Source of the DNA: Streptomyces sp. NBC_00490
GTDB lineage: Bacteria; Actinomycetota; Actinomycetes; Streptomycetales; Streptomycetaceae
NCBI RefSeq assembly: GCF_036013645.1
Contig: NZ_CP107869.1
Location: 6,262,001-6,326,000 of the forward strand
DNA length: 64,000 nt
Direction: 5' to 3'
Shown: one piece after another, positions 27,697 to 34,971 of the stretch
Numbering within the stretch: position 1 is the first letter of the stretch
How the letters are laid out: the number at the start of each line of letters is the position of its first letter
Translations under genes and position numbers: made by a program
Notes under the pieces: generated by a model
What the model was told of the DNA's origin: nothing
The model's database searches: none
Seen by the model: only the letters and a program-made list of their open reading frames with translations

Positions 27697-28098
27697 GTGT
27701 CGAGACGCAACTCCTTCCGGCTGCCCCGGCACCCGGCTTCCGTCGGTCTCGCCCGGCGCCGGGTGCGGGACCATCTCACCGACTGGGGGCACGGGACCGA
27801 CGACGCGGCGCTGGCGGACGCCGTACTGCTGGTGTCCGAGCTGGCGACGAACGTCGTACGCCACGGGCCTTTGCTGGAACGCGAGTTCGAGGTGGCGGTG
27901 ACCGCGCTCGCCGACGGCTCCTGCCTCATAGAGGTCTCCGACGAAGGCCAGATGGAGCCCCGGCTCAGGGTGGTCGGGGAGTGGGAGGAGACCGGCCGCG
28001 GGCTGCATCTCGTGGAGACCGTCGCCGCCGCGTGGGGGGTGTGGAGCCGAGGGCGGCACGGCAAGACCGTGTGGGCCCTCGTGCCGGCGAACACCTGA
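27697..28098 (+). CDS. RsbW-like ATP-binding regulatory protein (histidine kinase-like ATPase fold)
   Basis: A 133-residue single-domain protein of the HATPase_c_2/RsbW group. The N-box is seen in LLVSELATNVVRHG, the G1 box in VSDEGQMEPRL and the glycine loop in EETGRGLHLVETVAAAWGV. Streptomyces have dozens of such proteins; some are anti-sigma factors or serine kinases acting on SpoIIAA-like antagonists. No antagonist or sigma gene is next to it. It starts with GTG at 27697 after GAGGAG. Its stop codon is immediately followed by the stop of the convergent histidine kinase gene. Confidence 0.88.
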   Translation: MSRRNSFRLPRHPASVGLARRRVRDHLTDWGHGTDDAALADAVLLVSELATNVVRHGPLLEREFEVAVTALADGSCLIEVSDEGQMEPRLRVVGEWEETGRGLHLVETVAAAWGVWSRGRHGKTVWALVPANT

Positions 28099-29529
28099 CT
28101 ACGTGCGGGCCGGCAGGATGACCGTCACCGTCAGCCCCTCGCCGGGAGCCGTCCGCACCGCCACCCGCCCGCCGTGCGCCTGGACGACCCCCTGCACGAT
28201 CGCCATGCCGAGCCCGCTCCCCGCGCCCCCGCCGGCCCGGAAGAACCGGTCGAAGATACGCGCCGCGTCCTCGTCGCGGAGCCCGGGACCCTCGTCCTCG
28301 ACACACAGCCGTACGACCCCGTCGGACCGCTCCACCCCCAGCCGCACCGGCACGTCGGCGGGCGTGTGGGTGCGCACATTGCCCACCAGGTTGCCCAGCA
28401 CCTGCCGCAGCCCCGACTCGTCGGCGCGCACCAGCAGCGCGCCCTCGGCGCCGACGCTGACCGGCCGGTCCGGCTGCTGCACCCGCAGGTCCTCGGCGGC
28501 GTCCCGCACCAGACGGCTCAGATCGACATTGCGGAACCGCAGTTCGGGCTGCTGGTCCAGGCGGGCGAGCGTGAGCAGCTCGTCCACCAGCCGCCCCATC
28601 CGGTCCGCCTCCGCCATCACCCGCGCCCAGGCCCGCTTGCGCTCGGCCTCCTCCCGCAGCATGCCCTTGTCGTACAGCTGGAGATAGCCGCGTATCGCCG
28701 ACAGCGGGGTGCGCAGCTCGTGCGAGGCGTCGGCGACGAACCGGCGCAGCTGGGTCGCGCTGCGCTCGCGCGTGCGGTACGCCGACTCCACCTGCTGGAG
28801 CATGGAGTTGAGGGCGACACGCAGCTGCTCGACCTCCAGCGTGGCCTCCCGGCTGGACGGCACCCGCCGGGTCAGATCCCCCTCGGCGATCGCCGACGAC
28901 GTCTCCACCATGTCCTCCAGCGGCCGCATCCGGCGCCGCACGCTGAACATCGTCAGACAGGCCAGCAGCGCCAGCAGCAGGGTGCCTATGGCGAGATCGA
29001 GCTTGACGGCCTTGGCGACACCTCTGTGGACGGCCTCGGTGGAGGTGGCGAGCAGGACGTACGTGCCGTCGGCGAGGCGGGTCGCGGTCGCCCGGTAGGC
29101 GTCGCCGCCCACCCGGATGTCGTGCGGTTCGGTGTCGTTGGCCAGCACGCGCGGATCGCCCACGGCGGCCGCGAAGTCCCGCTGGACCTCGCTCGGCGAG
29201 TATCCGGCCAGGGAGAGCGTGCCGCCCCGCTCGTCGACGAGCGCGAGGAGCTCGTCCGGCCGGGTCTCCTCCACGTTCTGCCGCATGAACTGCTCGCGCA
29301 CGATCGCCAGGTCGGTGAGGCCCTCGATCATCTCCAGCGTGAGCTGGGAACCGCCCAGCGACTTCCGCGTCTGGTCGAGTTCGCCGTCGATCTGGTCGAG
29401 CAGGTAGTACCGCATGCCCATCACGCTCACCGCGGTCGCCGCGACGATGCCGAGCGCCAGCAGCGCCACGTTCGCCAGCGTCAGCCGGGCGCGCAGCGAG
29501 TGCCGGGACAGGGTGCGGGGAAACCTCAT
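28099..29529 (-). CDS. Two-component sensor histidine kinase
   Basis: A 476-residue membrane kinase. TM1 lies at about residues 17-37, an extracellular sensor of about 110 residues follows, and TM2 is LDLAIGTLLLALLACLTMF. A HAMP domain and the phospho-acceptor box FVADASHELRTPLSAIRGY follow. The ATPase domain has NLVGNVRTHTP (N box), EDEGPGL (G1) and GAGSGLGMAIV (G2). Its start overlaps the stop of the response regulator gene (ATGA), so the pair is cotranscribed regulator-first. The divergent MMPL exporter gene may be its target, but that is only inferred from position. Confidence 0.93.
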   Translation of the reverse strand: MRFPRTLSRHSLRARLTLANVALLALGIVAATAVSVMGMRYYLLDQIDGELDQTRKSLGGSQLTLEMIEGLTDLAIVREQFMRQNVEETRPDELLALVDERGGTLSLAGYSPSEVQRDFAAAVGDPRVLANDTEPHDIRVGGDAYRATATRLADGTYVLLATSTEAVHRGVAKAVKLDLAIGTLLLALLACLTMFSVRRRMRPLEDMVETSSAIAEGDLTRRVPSSREATLEVEQLRVALNSMLQQVESAYRTRERSATQLRRFVADASHELRTPLSAIRGYLQLYDKGMLREEAERKRAWARVMAEADRMGRLVDELLTLARLDQQPELRFRNVDLSRLVRDAAEDLRVQQPDRPVSVGAEGALLVRADESGLRQVLGNLVGNVRTHTPADVPVRLGVERSDGVVRLCVEDEGPGLRDEDAARIFDRFFRAGGGAGSGLGMAIVQGVVQAHGGRVAVRTAPGEGLTVTVILPART

Positions 29530-30215
29530 GCGAGCCCGTATCCGACACCGCGCCGGGTCGTGATGACCGGCGGCCCCAGCGCGTCCAGCTTGCGCCGCAG
29601 ATAGCTGATGTAGGTCTCCACGATCGTCGACTCGGGCGGGGTGTGCTCGTACTGCCAGACGTGGCGCAGGAGTTGCTCCTTCGGCACGATCCGCCCTCCG
29701 TTGCGCACCAGGAAGCGCAGCAGCGCGTACTCGGTGGGGGTCAGCTCGACGGACCGTCCCGCGCGGTGCACGCTGTACGTCGTCTCGTCCAGCTCCAGAT
29801 CGCCGTACGTCAGCGGCGGCCGCTGCGGCAGCACGTCGGCGTGGCGCGTCCGCCGCAGCACCGCGGTGACACGGGCGATGACCTCGTCGATGTTGAACGG
29901 CTTGGTGATGTAGTCGTCGCCGAAGCCGAGGGCGCCGACGATGTCACCGGGCGAGTCGCGCGCGGTGAGGAACACCAGCGCCATGTCGGGGCGCTCGGCG
30001 CGCAGCCGGCGTCCCAGGGCGCGTCCGTCGCCGTCGGGCAGCATGACGTCGAGCAGCGCCACGTCGGGCCGGGTGCGCTCGGTGAGCGCCAGGGCCTCGC
30101 GGACGGTGCCCGCGATCATCACCTCGAACCGGTGGTAGCGCAGGGCGATGGCGAGGACGTCCGCGATGCTCTCCTCGTCCTCCACCACCAGCACGGTGCC
30201 TGGGGCCGTCGTCAT
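29526..30215 (-). CDS. OmpR/PhoB-family response regulator
   Basis: A 229-residue DNA-binding regulator. The receiver domain has the acidic pocket VVEDEES, the phospho-acceptor Asp in ALLDVMLPDGDG, the Thr in VFLTARDS and the Lys in DYITKPFN. The C-terminal winged helix has VELTPTEYALLRFLVRN and IVETYISYLRRKLD. The ATG at 30215 gives the standard family length; the open frame continues upstream but without typical sequence. It is the first gene of the regulator-kinase operon, divergent from the MMPL transporter across 159 bases that must hold both promoters. Confidence 0.93.
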   Translation of the reverse strand: MTTAPGTVLVVEDEESIADVLAIALRYHRFEVMIAGTVREALALTERTRPDVALLDVMLPDGDGRALGRRLRAERPDMALVFLTARDSPGDIVGALGFGDDYITKPFNIDEVIARVTAVLRRTRHADVLPQRPPLTYGDLELDETTYSVHRAGRSVELTPTEYALLRFLVRNGGRIVPKEQLLRHVWQYEHTPPESTIVETYISYLRRKLDALGPPVITTRRGVGYGLA

Positions 30216-30374
30216 GCCCCCAGTATCGGTGCGGCCACTGACAGCCGGGCCGGTTCGGTGCTTTGGAGTTCCTTGAGAGTCCCTCGTATCCGGTGTCCAC
30301 GCGCACGTGCCGGCACCAGTCTTGTTGCCCAGGACCTGGGGGACCAACCGACCGACACATAGGGAGAGTTGATC

Positions 30375-32792
30375 GTGGCGGCATTGGCACGGTGGTGCTA
30401 TCGGCACCGGCTGGTGGTCCTGTTGCTGTGGGTGGGGACGGTGTTCGGTGTGGGCTTCGCGGGTTCCGCCGCGGGCACGGACTACGCGAACACGTTCTCC
30501 CTCCCGAACACGGACTCCACGCGCGCGTACGACCTGATGGAGAAGGCCTTCCCGCAGAGCGCGGGCGACACCGACACGGTGGTGTGGAAGGTCGACGAGG
30601 GCTCCGTACGGGACGAGTCCGTACGGTCGCGGATCGAGCCCGCGCTGAAGGAGATCGGCGCGATGAAGGGGGTCGGCGAGGTCACCGACCCCTACGCGGC
30701 CGGCGGCGCGGCGCAGATCAGTGAGAACGGGCGGATCGCCTACGCCCAGGTCACCTTCGTCGAGCAGGCCAACGCCGTGCCCAAGGAGCTCGTCGAGGAC
30801 GTCGTCGACACCGCGCAGGCGGCCGAACGCGACGGACTCCAGGTCGAGTTGGGCGGCCAGGCGATCACCCGGACCCAGGAGCCGCCGACCGGCATCGCCG
30901 AGATGGTCGGCATCGTCGCCGCGGCGGTCGTGCTCTTCCTGGCCTTCGGTTCGCTCTTCGCGATGCTGCTGCCCCTGGTGGTCGCCATCGCGGCCCTCGG
31001 CACCGGCCTGATGGCGACCTCGCTGCTCAGCCATGTCACCGACGTGCCCGAGGTCGCCCCGCTGCTCGGCTCGCTGATCGGTCTCGGCGTCGGCATCGAC
31101 TACGCCCTGTTCATCGTGACCCGGCACCGCCGCGGCATCCTGCGCGGCATGAAGCCCGAGGAGTCGGCGGTCGTCGCGCTCAACACCTCCGGGCGCGCGG
31201 TGCTGTTCGCGGGCGGCACGGTGTGCATCGCGCTCGCCGGCATGCTCGTGATGAACATGCGGTTCCTGGACGGCGTGGTCATCGCGACCTCGCTGACGGT
31301 GGTGCTGAGCGTGCTGGCCGCGGTCACCCTGCTGCCCGCGCTCCTCGGCCTCCTCGGCATGCGCGTCCTCAGCCGCCGCCAGCGGCGCAAGCTGGCCGCG
31401 ACGGGACCCGAGCCGGAGCTCACGAGCGGACTCGCGGCGCGCTGGTCGGCGTACGTCCAGAAGCGCCCGCGCGCGGTCGCCGGGCTCGCCCTCGTGGTCA
31501 TGGTGATCCTGGCGCTGCCCGTGCTCTCCATCCGGCTCGGCGCCACCGACCAGGGCAACCATCAGGAGTCGACGACGACCCGGCAGGCCTACGACCTGCT
31601 CGCCGAGGGCTTCGGGCCCGGCTTCAACGGCCCGCTCCAGGTGGTCGTCTCCGAAGGCGACGCACAGGGACTGGTCACCCGTATCGAGTCCACCGAGGGC
31701 GTGGCCCAGGTGGCCGCCGTACCGCCCGCGAACGGTGTCACGCTGATCCAGGTCGTCCCGACGACCTCACCGCAGTCGGAGAAGACCGACCAGCTCATCG
31801 ACCGGCTGCGCGACGACGTGATCCCCGCCTCCGGCGCCGAGGCCCATGTCGGCGGTGTCACGGCCGTCTTCAAGGACTTCGCGTCCGTGACCGGCGAGCG
31901 GCTGCCGTACTTCGTCGCGGCGATCATCTCGCTGGGCTTCCTGCTGCTGCTCGTGGCGTTCCGCTCGCTGGTGGTCCCGCTGACCGCCGCCCTGATGAAC
32001 CTGATCGCGGCGGCCGCGTCCTTCGGCGTCCTGGTGGCGATCTTCCAGTGGGGCTGGGGGACGGAGCTCATCGGCATCGGCAAGGAGGGCCCGATCACGG
32101 CGTTCCTGCCGGTCATCATGCTCTCCCTGCTCTTCGGCCTCTCGATGGACTACCAGGTGTTCCTGGTGAGCCGGATGCACGAGGAGTGGGTGCACACGAA
32201 GGACAACGCGCGCGCGGTCCGGGTGGGCCTGGCGGAGACCAGCCGGGTCATCAACTGCGCCGCCCTGATCATGATCTGCGTCTTCTCCGCGTTCGTCCTC
32301 AGCGGCGACATGGAGGGTGCCATGGCGGGCATCGGCCTCGCGGCCGCGGTCGCCCTGGACGCGTTCATCCTGCGTACGGCGCTGGTGCCGGCCGCGATGC
32401 ACCTGCTCGGCAAGTCCAACTGGTGGCTGCCGGAGGGGCTGGAGAGGCGGCTGCCGCATCTGGCGGTGGAGCCCAGGGAAGAGGCCGTCACGCAGGCTCC
32501 CGCCGAGGACGGCGGTCCGGCGTCCGTCGTCCACGGCATCGTGCGGGACACCGACGGCGAGCCGGTCGCGGGGGCGGCGGTGACACTGCTGTCGAGGGGC
32601 GGCCGCCAACTGGACCGGGTGGTTTCCCTGGCGGACGGCTCCTACATCGTGTCGGTGCCCGCCCCGGGCACGTATCTGCTGTCGGCCTCGGCGCCCTCGT
32701 ACGGCTCGCGCGCGAGTCAGGTGGTGGTGAGCGAGGGGCCGCTGGTGTACGACGTGGAGCTGGTCGAGGGCGAGCTGGACTCGGTCAACTGA
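30375..32792 (+). CDS. MMPL/RND-family transporter with C-terminal carboxypeptidase-regulatory-like domain
   Basis: An 805-residue membrane protein with two repeated six-helix halves, each after a large extracytoplasmic loop. The motifs GIDYALFIVTRHRRG and GLSMDYQVFLVSRMHEEW match the proton-relay segments of MMPL proteins, which export lipids or hydrophobic compounds. After the last helix (about residue 690) come some 30 linker residues and then VHGIVRDTDGEPVAGAAVTLLS...DGSYIVSVPAPGTYLLSASA, a carboxypeptidase-D regulatory-like beta sandwich that typical MMPL proteins lack. I chose GTG at 30375, six bases after GGGAGAG. Its end overlaps the convergent TetR gene by eight bases. Confidence 0.92.
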   Translation: MAALARWCYRHRLVVLLLWVGTVFGVGFAGSAAGTDYANTFSLPNTDSTRAYDLMEKAFPQSAGDTDTVVWKVDEGSVRDESVRSRIEPALKEIGAMKGVGEVTDPYAAGGAAQISENGRIAYAQVTFVEQANAVPKELVEDVVDTAQAAERDGLQVELGGQAITRTQEPPTGIAEMVGIVAAAVVLFLAFGSLFAMLLPLVVAIAALGTGLMATSLLSHVTDVPEVAPLLGSLIGLGVGIDYALFIVTRHRRGILRGMKPEESAVVALNTSGRAVLFAGGTVCIALAGMLVMNMRFLDGVVIATSLTVVLSVLAAVTLLPALLGLLGMRVLSRRQRRKLAATGPEPELTSGLAARWSAYVQKRPRAVAGLALVVMVILALPVLSIRLGATDQGNHQESTTTRQAYDLLAEGFGPGFNGPLQVVVSEGDAQGLVTRIESTEGVAQVAAVPPANGVTLIQVVPTTSPQSEKTDQLIDRLRDDVIPASGAEAHVGGVTAVFKDFASVTGERLPYFVAAIISLGFLLLLVAFRSLVVPLTAALMNLIAAAASFGVLVAIFQWGWGTELIGIGKEGPITAFLPVIMLSLLFGLSMDYQVFLVSRMHEEWVHTKDNARAVRVGLAETSRVINCAALIMICVFSAFVLSGDMEGAMAGIGLAAAVALDAFILRTALVPAAMHLLGKSNWWLPEGLERRLPHLAVEPREEAVTQAPAEDGGPASVVHGIVRDTDGEPVAGAAVTLLSRGGRQLDRVVSLADGSYIVSVPAPGTYLLSASAPSYGSRASQVVVSEGPLVYDVELVEGELDSVN

Positions 32793-33525
32793 CGCGGGGT
32801 TCCTGGGGCTTCCTGCCGGGGTCGGGCATCATCTTCGTCATCCCCGGCAGGAAGTCCGTGAACAGCTCGTGCACCTCGCGCACGAGCGGCCGCAGCACCC
32901 GGAACCGGGCGAGCGCGACCCCGCGCGCGGTGAGCCGGGCGCCGCGCTCGGCGAGCCGGTAGCTCCGCTCGCGCCCCTCGGTCCGGTCGAAGATCCAATA
33001 GAGCACGAGCCCCATCTGCGAGAGCCACATCAGCTCGGGCAGCACATCCCGCAGCTCCTCCGGCACCTTGGTCCTCGTACCGGCCAGCACGTCGCGGTGG
33101 ACGCTGATGGCCTCCACGCGCGCGTGCTCCGACTCGGGGGAGAACGGGCTGAGCGGGCTGTCCGGGTCGGCGGCGTTCTTGAAGAACTGCACCGCGAACT
33201 CGTGGTACGGCGTGGCGATGTCCAGCCATGCCCGCAGCACACCGGCGAGCCGCGCCTCCAGGTCGCTCTCCCGCTCCAGGACCTCCCGGACCGCCACCTG
33301 GTGCTCGGCGGCGATCCGGTCGTAGAAGCCCTGGATCAGGTGCTCCTTGCCCTCGAAGTAGTAGTAGGCGTTCCCGACGGAGACTCCGGCCTCCTTGGCG
33401 ATGGCCCGCATCGTCGTCTTGTCGTAGCCGCGTTCCTGGAACAGCCGCATGGCCGTCTCCAGGATCAGGGCGCGGGTCTGCTCGGACTTGCTGGGCGTAC
33501 CGCCCTCTTCGCTGTTCGCGGGCAC
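32785..33525 (-). CDS. TetR-family transcriptional regulator
   Basis: A 246-residue repressor-type protein. The N-terminal HTH is typical: TRALILETAMRLFQERGYDKTTMRAIAKEAGVSVGNAYYYFEGKE. The rest is an all-helical ligand domain with Trp/Tyr/Phe residues and a C-terminal DFLPGMTKMMPD tail. It starts with GTG at 33525. Its 3' end overlaps that of the MMPL exporter gene by eight bases in convergent orientation, so it is not cotranscribed with it, although TetR proteins commonly control nearby exporters. The ligand is unknown. Confidence 0.9.
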   Translation of the reverse strand: MPANSEEGGTPSKSEQTRALILETAMRLFQERGYDKTTMRAIAKEAGVSVGNAYYYFEGKEHLIQGFYDRIAAEHQVAVREVLERESDLEARLAGVLRAWLDIATPYHEFAVQFFKNAADPDSPLSPFSPESEHARVEAISVHRDVLAGTRTKVPEELRDVLPELMWLSQMGLVLYWIFDRTEGRERSYRLAERGARLTARGVALARFRVLRPLVREVHELFTDFLPGMTKMMPDPGRKPQEPRVS

Positions 33526-33557
33526 GACGCAGAGCCTAACCAGTGGGGCGGGTGCGC

Positions 33558-33968
33558 TCAGGGGCGGCGTCCCAGCTCCGGCCGCTTGGTGTAGTCCGTG
33601 AACCCGAGGACGTTGCCCCACGGATCGGCGATCTCGACGGTCCAGCCGGTGGCCGTGGAGAAGGGCCCGTCGAGCAGCTCGAGGTCCGCTTTGCGCAGCT
33701 CCCGTGCCGCCACGCGCGCGTCCGGCACCTCCAGCCACAGGCGCGGGCCGGGCCACGGCGGCGGACGGTGCCCGATCCCCTCCTCCTGCCGGAGCAGGAT
33801 CCCCGGAATCTCGCCGCCGGCCTTCAGTACCGCGATCCCGGCCTCGTCGTGCCGGACCGCCACCGTGAACCCGGCGCGCTCGTAGAAGCCGACGGCCTCG
33901 CCGAGGTCACCCACGGGCAGCAGGACGTTGTCGAAACCGAGCAGCTCGTACGACTCTTCATCTGACAT
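33558..33968 (-). CDS. VOC/glyoxalase-fold protein
   Basis: A 136-residue protein with the paired beta-alpha-beta-beta-beta units of the vicinal-oxygen-chelate fold. It opens LLGFDNVLLPVGDLGEAVGFYERAGFTVAVRHD and ends with VEIADPWGNVLGFTDYTKRP, the usual final strand. The usual metal-binding His positions are not obvious, so it may be a binding or resistance-type member rather than a metalloenzyme. It lies 32 bases upstream of the TetR gene on the same strand and may be cotranscribed with it. Confidence 0.82.
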   Translation of the reverse strand: MSDEESYELLGFDNVLLPVGDLGEAVGFYERAGFTVAVRHDEAGIAVLKAGGEIPGILLRQEEGIGHRPPPWPGPRLWLEVPDARVAARELRKADLELLDGPFSTATGWTVEIADPWGNVLGFTDYTKRPELGRRP

Positions 33969-34102
33969 GCCATCAGATTAGGTGCGGGGCCGGCGATTGC
34001 CCCGCGGGCTGTCCGCGAGGTCACTCATTGGGCCGAGACGAGAGCCCTCGCGTCGGTACGCTGAGCCGTCTTCAGTGCCGTTGTGTGGCGAAGGGGGCGG
34101 GA

Positions 34103-34537
34103 ATGGTTCCGGGAACAGAGGCCTTCCTCGACGAAGTCCGAGTGGCTTTCACGGACGTCGCCGGGAGACTGGGACTGAGCGGGCCCGGCGAGGGGGAGCG
34201 GGACCGGCACCTCGCCGTCGCGACGTACACGGGCTCCGGCGTGCGGTACCGGATCGTCCTCGGCCTGTGGGACGGCGACGTCGAGACACACGCCTGCCGC
34301 GAGACGGGGCTGACCGAGTGCAAGGTCGGCATCGGCAGGCTGGCGCTCGCCGCGGGAGTGGCCGACAGCCGGGTCTCCTTCGGCGCCCGCAGTCTGCGGC
34401 AGCTGAGGAAGTCGCTGGCCGGACAGGTCCGTTACGTCGAGCTGGTGCATCCGCTGGTCTCCGGGGAACCGGAGGCGGCCGTCGCGCTGATGCGGGCCGC
34501 GGGGGCGCGGGAGTGGAGCAGGCCTGCCCTGCGGTGA
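34103..34537 (+). CDS. Conserved protein of unknown function upstream of the Ubl-like/DUF4132 pair
   Basis: A 144-residue soluble protein that I do not recognise. It looks like an alpha/beta domain: an amphipathic helix (TEAFLDEVRVAFTDVAGRLG), then beta-rich HLAVATYTGSGVRYRIVLGLWDGDVETHAC and a C-terminal helical half ending in EPEAAVALMRAAG. The ATG at 34103 is preceded by AAGGGGGCGG. It ends 41 bases before the start of the Gly-Gly-ending small protein on the same strand, so it may share that transcript. Confidence 0.72.
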   Translation: MVPGTEAFLDEVRVAFTDVAGRLGLSGPGEGERDRHLAVATYTGSGVRYRIVLGLWDGDVETHACRETGLTECKVGIGRLALAAGVADSRVSFGARSLRQLRKSLAGQVRYVELVHPLVSGEPEAAVALMRAAGAREWSRPALR

Positions 34538-34578
34538 CGCCGGGTCCGTTGTCAGTGGCGGGTCGTACTGTCGGCGGC

Positions 34579-34971
34579 ATGGGAATCGTGATGTTCGTCG
34601 ACGAGACGACAAGCGGGAGCCGTAGCGACGGCTGGGGCCTGGAGATCGCCGAGGAGCGGCTCAGTGTGCGGGAGTTGATCCGGCGCCGGGTCTTCCAGGA
34701 GGTCGCCGAGTACAACGCCCGTACGCCGGAGGTCTTCCAGGGCCTGGTCCAGCCCGAGGACACGGAGCGCGTGCTGAACGGCTACGCCCTGCGCACGCCC
34801 CGCCGGATAGACCCCGAGAAGCAGACCGACCTGGCGCTGAAGGCGTTCGCCGGGAACGGGTTCCTGGTGCTGGTCGGCGACCGCCAGGTCACCGAACTCG
34901 ACGAGGAGATCGAGCTGGTGCTCGGCACGGAGGTCACGTTCCTGAAGCTCGTGGCGCTGGTGGGTGGCTGA
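34579..34971 (+). CDS. Predicted beta-grasp (ubiquitin/ThiS-like) protein with C-terminal Gly-Gly
   Basis: A 130-residue protein. By eye it runs beta (IVMFVDET), beta (GWGLEIAEE), a long helix (SVRELIRRRVFQEVAEYNAR), an insert of about 45 residues, then FLVLVGDRQVTELDEEIELV and EVTFLKLVALVGG. The order strand-strand-helix-strand-strand with a last strand running straight into a terminal Gly-Gly is the layout of ThiS, MoaD and ubiquitin-like proteins. Their GG tail is adenylated and then carries sulfur or is conjugated. The fold is inferred, not proven. The stop codon overlaps the ATG of the DUF4132 gene (TGATG), which points to a joint function. No E1-like, JAB or E2-like gene is visible in this window. 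Confidence 0.6.
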   Translation: MGIVMFVDETTSGSRSDGWGLEIAEERLSVRELIRRRVFQEVAEYNARTPEVFQGLVQPEDTERVLNGYALRTPRRIDPEKQTDLALKAFAGNGFLVLVGDRQVTELDEEIELVLGTEVTFLKLVALVGG

